21,016 nucleotides of DNA, from contig DCEE01000032.1 of assembly GCA_002316795.1 (NCBI GenBank), forward strand, positions 1 through 21,016, read 5' to 3'. The notes under the pieces were generated by a model that saw nothing but the letters and a program-made list of their open reading frames with translations, had not been told where the DNA came from and ran no database searches. The translations under genes and the position numbers were made by a program. Below are positions 1 to 7,752 of this stretch, one piece after another. This DNA is from Synergistaceae bacterium UBA1037 (GTDB lineage: Bacteria; Synergistota; Synergistia; Synergistales; Synergistaceae). The stretch's first letter is position 1. Each line of letters starts with the position of its first letter.

Positions 1-113
1 TAGAGCACGTCAAGAGTTCCGTCGAGTCCGCAGGTGCCGCAGACATACCTTTCCGGCTCAGGGCTGTACTCCTTTCCGCACAGTACGCATTTAAGTATCT
101 CCGGTCTTGCCAT
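1..113 (-). CDS. thrC: Threonine synthase, N-terminal fragment (3' end outside window)
   Basis: Only about 37 residues lie in the window. They read MARPEILKCVLCGKEY, then a second Cys pair in YVCGTCG, then a LDGTLDVL tail. Cys9/Cys12 and Cys25/Cys28 form a small zinc-ribbon-like knuckle followed by the 'LDV' turn that opens many bacterial PLP-dependent threonine synthases (O-phosphohomoserine to threonine, cytoplasm). The ATG at 113 is preceded by a GGGGTGAGG-type ribosome binding site. The call rests on the N-terminal pattern alone, because the PLP-lysine region is outside the window. A different zinc-ribbon protein is possible but less likely. Confidence 0.72.
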   Translation of the reverse strand, partial: MARPEILKCVLCGKEYSPEPERYVCGTCGLDGTLDVL

Positions 114-147
114 ATCCTCACCCCTTGAGAGAGAGTTTATCCCTATC

Positions 148-153
148 ATTATA
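148..153 (-). promoter_or_regulatory. Candidate -10 box for the thrC-like gene
   Basis: The minus strand reads TATAAT here, about 35 bases upstream of the ATG at 113. I see no convincing -35 hexamer 16-18 bp further upstream, so this is only a -10 match placed sensibly. Confidence 0.35.
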
Positions 154-223
154 CGTTGTAAGGACTTTTCAGGCTATTCCCTGAGATCATAGGCCGGATC
201 CAAAATACTGCAATAGTTTTTTA

Positions 224-253
224 TTGCTTCTCATTTTAAATTTGTTATATAAT
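224..253 (+). promoter_or_regulatory. Sigma70-type promoter of the secreted protease
   Basis: TTGCTT at 224-229 and a perfect TATAAT at 248-253 are separated by 18 bp in an AT-rich stretch. Transcription would start near 260, giving a leader of about 30 bases that carries the AAAGAGGTG ribosome binding site of the protease gene. Confidence 0.6.
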
Positions 254-290
254 AAATCAGTTACACTTTAAAAAGAAAGAGGTGTTTTCA

Positions 291-2027
291 TTGTTATCTG
301 CTCCTGCTTTAATTAAAAAAGTTTACATTCTCCTTTTAGTGGCAGCTATTTTTATATCGGGAGACTCTGCCTCAGAAGCGTCAACCGGGGGGATCAGTGC
401 GGCGCCGCTTGATCCTCTGTTTGTCGAGTGGCAGAAAAAAATTGATGCGGCACGGACATCGGCACAGGAAGGGGGAGGCACCGGAAATGCGGCAGGGGTT
501 TTCCACGGCTATGCTCCCTCCCCGGTAAACTGGTCGCACCTTGACAGCGAGGTCATAAGCGTTTACGGCGGGGCGGAGAATATCCTGAAAAAGGGCTCAG
601 ACATACCAGCCAGCTATGACCTTAGGCCAGAGATGCCGGCTGTCAGGGACCAGGATCCGTTCGGGACCTGCTGGACTTTTTCCGCGATGGCAGCCGCAGA
701 ATCCAACCTTATACATGAAAAAGCCATACTGACTAAGGATAGCGCAGACCTTTCGGAGTGGTACCTTGCATATTACGGCTATAACGATGAATCGGAGGAT
801 CTGCCATCCTTTACTTATGACAGCAGTGAAGTGGAATACTACGATGCCGGAGGGGACGACTGGAGGTCTGCGGCCATACTGACCAGGGGGACCGGCTTTC
901 TCGAGGAGGCCTCCGCCCCATACCCCCAGAGTGCAGCGGGAGCTTACTCGCCCGATCTGAAAGCAAGAAAGTATAAACTCAATAACGTCCTTTATCTGGG
1001 GAACCTCGGAGAAAGGGAGGTACGTCTGAAGGATGCCCGCATCAACACCGTCAAAGAGGCCATAATGGAGTACGGTGCGGTAAGCATAGGGATATACCAG
1101 GGTGAGTTCACAGCAGCATCCGGTGCCTACTTTAGGGATACGGATGAAATAGGTACGAACCATGCCGTAACGATAGTCGGCTGGGATGACGATTATGCGG
1201 TTTCGAACTTCGCCGACCCTGCAGGAATCCCCTCTGAAGACGGAGCCTGGATCGTCAGGAACAGCTGGGGAAATACATGGGGAGACGAGGGATATTACTA
1301 TGTTTCTTACGAAGAAGGCTCTCTCAATGACGGTGTTGTCTACGACACGGCGGCAGCCCCGGATAAGGAGAAGATCTACCAGTACGACCCGCTCGGACTG
1401 TGCCGGTTCGTGACATATGAGTCTGCGGACCCTGTCTGGTTCGCCAACATATTCACGGCATCGCGCAATGAGAAGATAAACTCCGTATCCTTCTACACAA
1501 GCCACGCGAACAGCACATGCACCGTTAAGATATACAAAGACTGCGGAAGTGACCCTACGGACGGGACTCTTGCGGTCCAAAAAAGCTTAACGGTCGCTGC
1601 TCCCGGATACAATACGGTCGAGCTTGATGAAGAGATCGTCGTGGCGAAGAACAGGAAGTTTTCGGTCGTTGTAAGCGTAGCGCTTCCCGAACCGACAAGT
1701 TCTTCACGCAACAACGCGGGAGGGTCCGCGTCAAGGACGGCGATATTGAGCTTACCCGCGATCCCGGTCGAATATCCGATAACCAACTACTCCGAAAAGG
1801 CAGACGCATCGGCAGGCCAGAGCTTTATCTCTTCGGACGGGATCGAATGGAAAGACCTGACGGAAGAGTCGGGGTATGAAAGGGGCAACGTATGCATAAA
1901 GGCTTTCGGTATCTCTGATGATACTGATGCGGGCGGCGGCGGAGGCGGCTGTTCTACGGGACCGGTGATGTTCATACTGCTCGGCTTAGGAGCCCTGCCC
2001 CTAATTTATAAGGGAAAGAAGCAGTGA
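291..2027 (+). CDS. Secreted papain-like (C1A) cysteine protease with lectin-like domain and Synerg-CTERM tail
   Basis: This is an exported cysteine endopeptidase, probably held at the cell surface. I chose TTG at 291 because the ribosome binding site AAAGAGGTG ends 6 bases before it. A GTG at 282 lies inside that site and would add three residues. Numbering from 291: a signal peptide fills residues 1-30 and a pro-region runs to about 95. The catalytic domain has the oxyanion Gln121 and nucleophile Cys127 in DQDPFGTCWTFS, His291 in TNHAVTIVGW and Asn324 in RNSWGNTWG. Residues about 365-545 fit the lectin-like domain that follows C1A domains in anaerobes. The end is six Gly plus Cys, a hydrophobic segment and GKKQ, matching the Synerg-CTERM signal of Synergistota. 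It is monocistronic, with a promoter just upstream and a terminator-like hairpin 65 bp after the stop. It likely supplies peptides to an amino-acid fermenter; the substrate is unknown. Confidence 0.93.
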   Translation: MLSAPALIKKVYILLLVAAIFISGDSASEASTGGISAAPLDPLFVEWQKKIDAARTSAQEGGGTGNAAGVFHGYAPSPVNWSHLDSEVISVYGGAENILKKGSDIPASYDLRPEMPAVRDQDPFGTCWTFSAMAAAESNLIHEKAILTKDSADLSEWYLAYYGYNDESEDLPSFTYDSSEVEYYDAGGDDWRSAAILTRGTGFLEEASAPYPQSAAGAYSPDLKARKYKLNNVLYLGNLGEREVRLKDARINTVKEAIMEYGAVSIGIYQGEFTAASGAYFRDTDEIGTNHAVTIVGWDDDYAVSNFADPAGIPSEDGAWIVRNSWGNTWGDEGYYYVSYEEGSLNDGVVYDTAAAPDKEKIYQYDPLGLCRFVTYESADPVWFANIFTASRNEKINSVSFYTSHANSTCTVKIYKDCGSDPTDGTLAVQKSLTVAAPGYNTVELDEEIVVAKNRKFSVVVSVALPEPTSSSRNNAGGSASRTAILSLPAIPVEYPITNYSEKADASAGQSFISSDGIEWKDLTEESGYERGNVCIKAFGISDDTDAGGGGGGCSTGPVMFILLGLGALPLIYKGKKQ

Positions 2028-2092
2028 GACCGTACAGGCAGACCTTTTGAACAGATCGATATCAGCTGTATTTTTTAATATATAATATTCGA

Positions 2093-2127
2093 AGAGGGCT
2101 GTGTTTAAATCACCGGCCCTCTTTTCT
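2093..2127 (+). terminator. Terminator-like hairpin after the protease gene
   Basis: AGAGGGC at 2093-2099 pairs with GCCCTCT at 2116-2122 around a 16-base loop, followed by a short T-rich run. A TATAAT at 2081-2086 sits just upstream, so the hairpin could instead be at the very 5' end of the next gene's transcript. Confidence 0.55.
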
Positions 2128-2156
2128 GAAATTGGACCGAGGAAAGGAACACCAGG

Positions 2157-3164
2157 ATGATATTTTTTGTCAGAAGCGGTCCGGAGACGATAGTCTTCAC
2201 CTTCAACAGGAATTTCGACAAGGCTGAAAAGATATTGCTCGCTTGGGGTGAATACGCCGGCAGCAATATAGAAGAGGCTTTCTCCCTTTCCGGCGAGTTC
2301 AGCAGGATAGTGATCGCCAGGATCGTAGTGGGGCCAGGGGAGAAGGAGGAGGTCAGGGTATATATCTCAGAGACTTGTATACAGCGTTTGCTCTGCACAA
2401 TGCTGAACGCCGGGCTCGGCGAAGGCATAACGGAGAGCAGGATGCAGCCCGGCTATATCCTTATGAGGCTTCTCGGCGACATTGAGAAGGGTATAGAAAG
2501 GATAAAGGAGGACTTTGGAGGGGAGTACGTGTCGAACGACCCATATTTCAGCGAACCCCTTCCCGAAGATTCCTCAGTGATCTACTTTACCTCTGAACCC
2601 CTCAACCACCGCATACCTCACTCGAAAATGCACGAGAGGGCCCTTTACGTCAACGAACACTCAAAGGAAAAGCTGATAGCCACCCTCAGGATGAGGCAGA
2701 ACGAATATCTTGGTGACTCCATGGGCACTCCTGACTGGAACAGCATGGAGATCCGCATCGGGGACAAGGAGGGACGCTTCAGCACGCACAGGAAGAGGAT
2801 ATGGACCGCGGTGCAGGGCCTCCAGATCGGAACGATACTTGAAGAGGGCTGGAAAAGGGAGTACACCCTTATGGGGAGGATCGCGGACGTCTACCTCCTT
2901 AAACTCTTTACCCCGCTTGACGAAGAGTCGGTAAAGGGGTTCCTCTCCGGACTTGAGTATGATGATTCAGGTGAGCGTATTGCCGACCTCGATCTCTACT
3001 TCAAGGAGAGAAAGGTCAGCTGGAAAGAGAGAGGCAGAGAAGGCGGCCTTTCGAAGGCTGAGCTTGGGATGGCTGCCAGGAAAAGCATGCTCGAAAGGCT
3101 TGATAAGTATTCCCTCTCCAAAATGCACAGGCTTGACGAAGAGCTGATACTCACAAAGCGGTAA
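2157..3164 (+). CDS. Unrecognised soluble protein, 335 aa
   Basis: I do not recognise this family. The ATG at 2157 follows AGGAAAGG with a 9-base gap, and codon use resembles the neighbours, so it is very likely a real gene. There is no signal peptide or membrane segment, so it should be cytoplasmic. The N-terminal 80 residues look like alternating strands and helices (FFVRSGPETIVFTFNR, then SRIVIARIVVGPGEKEEVRV). The middle is rich in charged residues and the last 60 residues are strongly basic and acidic, probably helical. It is flanked by a hairpin before and a strong hairpin after, so it seems to be transcribed alone. The neighbours (a protease, and a convergent glycyl radical enzyme) give no clear hint of function. 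It is likely lineage-restricted. Confidence 0.85.
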   Translation: MIFFVRSGPETIVFTFNRNFDKAEKILLAWGEYAGSNIEEAFSLSGEFSRIVIARIVVGPGEKEEVRVYISETCIQRLLCTMLNAGLGEGITESRMQPGYILMRLLGDIEKGIERIKEDFGGEYVSNDPYFSEPLPEDSSVIYFTSEPLNHRIPHSKMHERALYVNEHSKEKLIATLRMRQNEYLGDSMGTPDWNSMEIRIGDKEGRFSTHRKRIWTAVQGLQIGTILEEGWKREYTLMGRIADVYLLKLFTPLDEESVKGFLSGLEYDDSGERIADLDLYFKERKVSWKERGREGGLSKAELGMAARKSMLERLDKYSLSKMHRLDEELILTKR

Positions 3165-3188
3165 GAAACACGCACATAAGAACGATCA

Positions 3189-3222
3189 AAGGGGGCCCTT
3201 CGAATAGAAAGGCCCCCTTGCT
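3189..3222. terminator. Bidirectional terminator between convergent genes
   Basis: AAGGGGGCC at 3189-3197 pairs with GGCCCCCTT at 3211-3219. It lies 25 bp after the stop of the 335-aa gene and 32 bp after the stop of the glycyl radical enzyme on the other strand. Both sides have short A/T tracts, so it can serve both transcripts. Confidence 0.75.
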
Positions 3223-3253
3223 TATACGTTTCTGCTGCTCTGAACGCCCTTTC

Positions 3254-5614
3254 TTAGAAACCTTCCTGGGCGTTCCTTGCGATTATCTCTTCCTGCTGAT
3301 AAGCGTCGAGGTCTACGAAGTAATCGCTGTAGCCTGCCACTCTGACAAGGAGCCCGCGGTAGCTGTCGGGATGTTCCTGAGCGTCACGGAGAGTGTCTTC
3401 ATCTACAACATTGAATTGGATATGGTGTCCGCCGAGCTTGAAGTAGGAGCGGATCAGATTCTTAACTCCTTCGATGCCCTCCTCACCGGCGAGGACAGAG
3501 GGGAGGAAGCGCTGATTGAGGAGCGTTCCGCCCGATTTTACCTGGTCCATCTTAGCGAGGGACTTGACAACTGCTGTTGGTCCCTTGCGGTCAGCGCCGT
3601 GGCTTGGAGATGTCCCGTCGGATTCCGGCATTCCGGAGAAGCGTCCGTTCGGCGTTGCGGCAAGTTTCTGGCCGAAGTAGTTGTGGCATGTCGTGCTCAG
3701 CATGTTAAGGTGATATGTCGGGCCAAGGATACTGTGCCTGCCGTCGATCGCCCTGAAGAGGCTGTCATAGACCCTCTTCATAATGTCATCAGCATAGTCG
3801 TCATCGTTGCCAAAGAAGGGGGTCTTGTTCCAGAGGGTAAGACGCATCTCCTCTTCGCCCTCCCAGTTCTTTTCAAGAGCCGCCACGACCTGCTTCAGTG
3901 TGTATTTCTTATCTTCGAAGACATGCTTCTTTATAGCTGAGAGGCTGTCTGTGATCGTACCGATACCGCAGCACTGGATGTAGTCGGAGTTGTAGCGCGG
4001 TCCGCCGTTATAGTAGTCTTTGCCTTTCTTTATGCAGTCCCTGATAACGACAGACAGGAACGTGGCTGCCATCTTCGTGGAGTACTGGTAACGGAGGTAG
4101 TTGTCGACTTTGATTTTAGTCTCTACCACATAGTTGAGCTGTTTCTCGAAAGCGGCATATAGATCGTCAAATGTCCTGAATTCGCTGATGTCACCTGTCT
4201 GAATGCTGACCTGCTTGCCTGTGAGCATGTCTACGCCGTTTGTAAGGGTGTACTCAAGGAGCTTGGGAACATTGAGGTATCCGTGGAGCAGATATGCTTC
4301 CTTGCCTGCTGCGCCTGTCTCTATGCATCCGCTTGTGCCGCCTTCACGTGCGTCTTCAAGTGTCTTGCCTACGCGCATCTGTTCCTGGATGACCATGTCG
4401 GCGTTGAAGACAGAGGGATATCCCATGCCGTTGCGGAAGACCTTTGCCGCAGCACGGATGACACTGTCCGGCGTACGCTCGCTGACCTGGATGTTGCCCT
4501 GGGGCTGCAGAAGGCGAAGTTCGTCGAAGATCTCCAGACAAATATAGGTGACTTCGCTCGATCCGTCACTGCCGTCGGCCTTAAGTCCTGCAAGGTTGAT
4601 GTTCGTAAAGTCGTTGTAGGTCCCGCTCTCTGCCGCAGTTACACCGACTTTGGGAGGTGCGGGGGTGTTGTTGACCTTGATCCAGAGGCAGGAGAGGAGT
4701 TCCTTCGCCGCTTCCCTGTCAAGTGTGCCTTCCTTTACGCCCTTCTCATAGAAGGGGGCAAGGTGCTGGTCGAGGTGGCCGGGGCTCATTGCGTCCCATC
4801 CGTTGAGTTCCGTTATGGTGCCAAGGTGTACGAACCAGTACATCTGGACTGCTTCCCAGAAGTCTCTCGGTGCGTGTGCGGGTACCCATCTGCAGACATC
4901 GGCTATCTTGAGCAGCTCGGCCTTGCGTTTTGGGTCGCTCTCGTCCGCCGCCATCTTTTCGGCGAGTTCTGCATGCCTTTCAGCGAATATGATGACTGCG
5001 TCGCAGGAGATATCCATACCCTGCAACTGCTCGTCTTTCGCAGTCGCCTCGGGATCTTTAAGGTAGTCAAGTTTCGCACGTGATTCGGCGATCTGCCTTT
5101 TGAGATCTAGCATGCCGTTTTTGTATACAAGGCCGTCAAGCGCTGTGTGTCCGAGAGCCCTCTGCTCGCCGAACTCTGTAAATGTTCCGGCCTCATAAAG
5201 CTTGGTCCAGTCCTCGGGCATGCGCTCGAAAAGCTTGTCCCTCATGCAGCGGCCGCGCCAGAAGGGAATGACCTTCTCTTCATAGGTGTCGATATCTTTA
5301 GGGTCTACGGTGTAGTTCTGCTGTTTCCTGATGTTAAGGATCTCAAGGTCTTCCCTTGAATGGCATGTAAGTTCGGGGAAAGTTGAGACTGCCTTAGGTT
5401 TTGAACCTCTCTCACCGATGATCAATTCGTCTTTTCCGATATATATGGCCTTCTTTTCACAGATGTGCTTAAAGTTCAGCGCACGCATTACGGGCATCGG
5501 GTATTTGTTGTCGTTCTCTTTGTAGAATTCTGTCTCAAGAACGGCTCTCTCTATACAGATGGACGGATGTGATTCGAAGCTTTCGTCGCGAAGACGTTTG
5601 ATGCGTTCGTTCAT
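3254..5614 (-). CDS. hypD: Glycyl radical enzyme, HypD-like (trans-4-hydroxy-L-proline dehydratase)
   Basis: 786 aa, the normal length for the glycyl radical enzyme superfamily. The radical loop RVAGYSDYF gives Gly761, and the thiyl cysteine is Cys430 in GTSGCIETG with Glu432 two residues on. HypD removes water from trans-4-hydroxy-L-proline to give pyrroline-5-carboxylate. The pocket residues I recall for Clostridioides difficile HypD (H160, D278, S334, D339, F340, C434, E436, Y450, T645, G765) all have identical counterparts here at a constant offset of four: H156, D274, S330, D335, F336, C430, E432, Y446, T641, G761. That list is from memory. One difference is that the 'GCFGKE' after the catalytic loop is GAAGKE here. 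A strong GGGGAGGT ribosome binding site precedes the ATG. It is last in an operon with its activase and a GntR regulator. No pyrroline-5-carboxylate reductase gene is nearby, so a related substrate or another hydroxyproline lyase activity remains possible. This hypD is unrelated to the hydrogenase-maturation gene of the same name. Confidence 0.8.
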   Translation of the reverse strand: MNERIKRLRDESFESHPSICIERAVLETEFYKENDNKYPMPVMRALNFKHICEKKAIYIGKDELIIGERGSKPKAVSTFPELTCHSREDLEILNIRKQQNYTVDPKDIDTYEEKVIPFWRGRCMRDKLFERMPEDWTKLYEAGTFTEFGEQRALGHTALDGLVYKNGMLDLKRQIAESRAKLDYLKDPEATAKDEQLQGMDISCDAVIIFAERHAELAEKMAADESDPKRKAELLKIADVCRWVPAHAPRDFWEAVQMYWFVHLGTITELNGWDAMSPGHLDQHLAPFYEKGVKEGTLDREAAKELLSCLWIKVNNTPAPPKVGVTAAESGTYNDFTNINLAGLKADGSDGSSEVTYICLEIFDELRLLQPQGNIQVSERTPDSVIRAAAKVFRNGMGYPSVFNADMVIQEQMRVGKTLEDAREGGTSGCIETGAAGKEAYLLHGYLNVPKLLEYTLTNGVDMLTGKQVSIQTGDISEFRTFDDLYAAFEKQLNYVVETKIKVDNYLRYQYSTKMAATFLSVVIRDCIKKGKDYYNGGPRYNSDYIQCCGIGTITDSLSAIKKHVFEDKKYTLKQVVAALEKNWEGEEEMRLTLWNKTPFFGNDDDYADDIMKRVYDSLFRAIDGRHSILGPTYHLNMLSTTCHNYFGQKLAATPNGRFSGMPESDGTSPSHGADRKGPTAVVKSLAKMDQVKSGGTLLNQRFLPSVLAGEEGIEGVKNLIRSYFKLGGHHIQFNVVDEDTLRDAQEHPDSYRGLLVRVAGYSDYFVDLDAYQQEEIIARNAQEGF

Positions 5615-5711
5615 GTTTGTTACCTCCCCAGGTGTTTTCTTATTCTGATAAATTTTTTAGGACTACCCCGACCTTCGCCGGTTCGTGCTCAGGTCTGCCG
5701 CTTTTATTATG

Positions 5712-5728
5712 ATGCGCCTCATGCGCAT
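5712..5728. promoter_or_regulatory. Perfect 17-bp palindrome between activase and glycyl radical enzyme genes
   Basis: ATGCGC, five bases, GCGCAT. It lies in the 136-bp gap inside the operon, about 22 bases past the activase stop. It could be an RNA hairpin that separates or stabilises the two messages, or a protein-binding site. There is no T-run after it on the minus strand, so it is not a standard terminator. Confidence 0.4.
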
Positions 5729-5750
5729 TGTATTCAGTCCTATTGCCGCA

Positions 5751-6656
5751 CTAGCCGCCTATGTGTGTTTTGAGTCCGAAGCTTTCAAGTATGCCGGCAG
5801 CTTTCCGTGTCTGGTTCTCTGTAGGAGGAAGCAGGCCCGGCAGTTTATACTCCATGCCCCACCTCTCGTGTTTTCCCCTGGCGACTGTGTGGTAGGGAAG
5901 TATGTTTACTCCCGTTATCCCTTTCAGCTTTGAGACGAACTCTCCCAGCGCCTTTACGTTTTCGTCATCTGTGTTGAGTCCAGGCATAAAGGGAAACCTG
6001 ATGTTTATCTTTGATCCCGATTCCGAGATCGCGACAAGGTTCTCAAGTATGATCCTGTTGTCCACGCCCGTGTATTGCCTGTGCTTTTCCGGATCCATAT
6101 GTTTCAGGTCGTAGAGGAAGAGGTCTGTATCTTTTGCCGCTTCAATGATGATCTTTTTGTCTACGAACCCGCAGGTGTCTATCGCCCTGTGAAATCCTTC
6201 CCGTCCGCAGGCTTTCAGTGCCTCGATGACAAATTTCGGCTGCATCAGGGGCTCGCCTCCCGAAAAGGTCACCCCACCGCCATCCCTGAAGAAGATCTCA
6301 TCTTTCCTGAGCTCCTCCATAAGCTGTTCTACAGAGTATTTCCTGCCGCAGAGCTCGCGTGCTCCTGAAGGGCATACGTCCTCGCATATCCCACATCCGT
6401 CGCAAAGGCCAAAGTCGGTCTCAAGGGATCCTTCAATGACTGATATCGCCTTGTTGGGACATGATCTGACACATGCTCCGCACCCTATGCACTTCTCGCT
6501 CCTGAAAAGGATCATCGGCGTCATCGACTGGCTTTCAGGGTTATGGCACCACCAACAGGAGAGAGGGCATCCCTTCATGTGCACCGTTGTCCTTGTTCCC
6601 GGTCCGTCATGTATGGAGTATTTCTTTATGTCAAATATTATCCCTGTTGCGCTCAA
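5751..6656 (-). CDS. hypE: Radical-SAM glycyl radical enzyme activase
   Basis: This protein installs the glycyl radical on its partner enzyme using S-adenosylmethionine and a [4Fe-4S] cluster. The radical-SAM cysteines are Cys30, Cys34 and Cys37 in GCPLSCWWCHNPES. Two further ferredoxin-like clusters are bound by Cys56/59/62/66 and by Cys85/88/91/95, the insert seen in the activases of non-PFL glycyl radical enzymes. GGEP at 133-136 is the SAM-binding motif. At 301 aa the length is normal. The start is TTG at 6656, with GAGGAGG ten bases upstream inside the last codons of gntR, and only five bases separate the two genes, so translation is probably coupled. The partner is the glycyl radical enzyme directly downstream, hence the tentative name hypE. 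Confidence 0.92.
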   Translation of the reverse strand: MSATGIIFDIKKYSIHDGPGTRTTVHMKGCPLSCWWCHNPESQSMTPMILFRSEKCIGCGACVRSCPNKAISVIEGSLETDFGLCDGCGICEDVCPSGARELCGRKYSVEQLMEELRKDEIFFRDGGGVTFSGGEPLMQPKFVIEALKACGREGFHRAIDTCGFVDKKIIIEAAKDTDLFLYDLKHMDPEKHRQYTGVDNRIILENLVAISESGSKINIRFPFMPGLNTDDENVKALGEFVSKLKGITGVNILPYHTVARGKHERWGMEYKLPGLLPPTENQTRKAAGILESFGLKTHIGG

Positions 6657-6661
6657 TCCTC

Positions 6662-7369
6662 TTATGCCTCCTCAGAAACGTCCAGTTCGGAATGCTTGGC
6701 GAAATAATACTTCCTGATGAATCTTTCCTGGACCTGGAACGACCAGTGTACATCCCTTATGTACTCCGCCGCCCCGTTGAAGTCACCTTTTCTGAGCAGC
6801 TCTATTAGCATTTTATGCTCTTCAAGGGAGTGGAGCTCCCACTCCTTGACGTAAGTCTTGTTTCTTGGAAAATCGTAGAGCCTCTCCCGGTGTATTTTTA
6901 TGTACTGCAGTATCTCCGCGTTGTCTGACATGTTCAGATAGACGTTGTGGAACTTCAGGTTTTCTTCGTAAAACATGGAATAATTGTTCTGGTCGAGAGC
7001 CTTTCTCATCTGGGTGTTGCACTTATCCATGATCTCAGCGTCACTTTCACGGAAACGGAGCGCTATGTGTACCATGACCGATGATTCAAGCCCTCCCAGG
7101 ATCTCATAAATGTTCCTTATCTTTTCGAGAGTCAGCGTATTCACGATAACCCCGCGCCTTGGATAGATGGTCACGAACCCTTCTGTCTCCAGCTGGAAGA
7201 GGGCATCCCTGAGCGGTGTTCTGCTCATCCCCAGTTCCATGCTTATCTCGTTGAGGTTCAGGAAGGACCCAGGGCGGATCTTTCCGTCGTTCATCTGAAG
7301 GCGAAGGTAGTCGTAAACCTGCTCCCTGAGAGATTTGATCGTGAAAAAAGAATCGCTGCTGCTGCTCAT
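6662..7369 (-). CDS. GntR-family transcriptional regulator, FCD (FadR-C) subfamily
   Basis: 235 aa. The N-terminal winged helix covers about residues 12-78, with the recognition stretch LNEISMELGMSRTPLRDAL and the wing YPRRGVIV. The all-helical FCD domain runs from about 85 to 215. Three expected metal-binding His are present: His151 (KFH), His195 (EEH) and His218 (DVH). The usual first ligand Asp is Asn147 here. The protein probably senses a small carboxylate or amino acid through this site. It heads the operon with the activase and glycyl radical enzyme and faces the aminotransferase gene, so it likely controls both. A 10-bp palindrome overlapping its own -10 box suggests self-repression. 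The ATG at 7369 has a GGGGTAA ribosome binding site and a very short predicted leader. Confidence 0.93.
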   Translation of the reverse strand: MSSSSDSFFTIKSLREQVYDYLRLQMNDGKIRPGSFLNLNEISMELGMSRTPLRDALFQLETEGFVTIYPRRGVIVNTLTLEKIRNIYEILGGLESSVMVHIALRFRESDAEIMDKCNTQMRKALDQNNYSMFYEENLKFHNVYLNMSDNAEILQYIKIHRERLYDFPRNKTYVKEWELHSLEEHKMLIELLRKGDFNGAAEYIRDVHWSFQVQERFIRKYYFAKHSELDVSEEA

Positions 7370-7388
7370 GACATTACCCCTCTCTACA

Positions 7389-7416
7389 ATTGTATCACAG
7401 ATATATCAGATTGCAA
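7389..7416 (-). promoter_or_regulatory. Promoter of the gntR-hypE-hypD operon with overlapping palindrome
   Basis: On the minus strand TTGCAA (7411-7416) and TACAAT (7389-7394) are 16 bp apart. The perfect palindrome TACAATTGTA at 7385-7394 includes the whole -10 box. A regulator bound there would block RNA polymerase. Confidence 0.6.
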
Positions 7417-7666
7417 TATATGGATTAATAAATTTATGCTCATGTTAGCGTAAAATTTTAAAAATCCTTGTCTGACAGCCGATATATTAATGTCGTTCCT
7501 CATGGCTAACGTGATATATTTGTTTGCCGTTTTTATGTGACGATATCTTCGGACATTAAATGGTCACAGGTATTTTATTATATACCTTTAATTGATGGAC
7601 TGAAAGTAAGGGTGAGCTTTTTTATTTCATGTTTAAGGACTTATAATAACTCTTTTGCAGGAGTGA

Positions 7667-7724
7667 TTACAACTTTTATGAAAAAGGTTATACTTTGACG
7701 GAGATAGAATGATGTCTGTAAGAT
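7667..7724 (+). promoter_or_regulatory. Candidate promoters of the aminotransferase gene
   Basis: There are two overlapping choices. TTACAA (7667-7672) with TATACT (7689-7694) has a 16-bp gap. TTGACG (7695-7700) with TAAGAT (7719-7724) has an 18-bp gap. The sequence alone does not decide between them. Confidence 0.4.
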
Positions 7725-7752
7725 ATGTAAAAACTCTAAGAGGGGGATCTTC

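Larger units (their letters stand above)
7370..7752. other. 383-bp AT-rich divergent control region
   Basis: No gene is visible here. On the left it holds the gntR operon promoter (7389-7416, minus). On the right are promoter-like elements for the aminotransferase. Inverted elements that may bind the regulator are TACAATTGTA (7385-7394), AGGTAT-N8-ATACCT (7568-7587), and a pair in opposite orientation, catgttagc (7441-7449) and gctaacgtg (7505-7513, 8 of 9 matched as an inverted repeat). CTCATG also recurs at 7439 and 7499, 60 bp apart. The length is well above that needed for two simple promoters, which points to multi-site regulation. Confidence 0.6.

Noticed and set aside
597..1580. 327-codon open frame on the minus strand
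   Set aside because: It is antisense to the protease catalytic domain, whose motifs are all on the plus strand. The translation is Arg/Cys/Val-rich with no family signal.
3218..3940. 240-codon plus-strand frame, and a 266-codon one at 4283-5083
   Set aside because: Both lie opposite the glycyl radical enzyme and are mirror frames caused by its codon bias. They have no ribosome binding site or motif.
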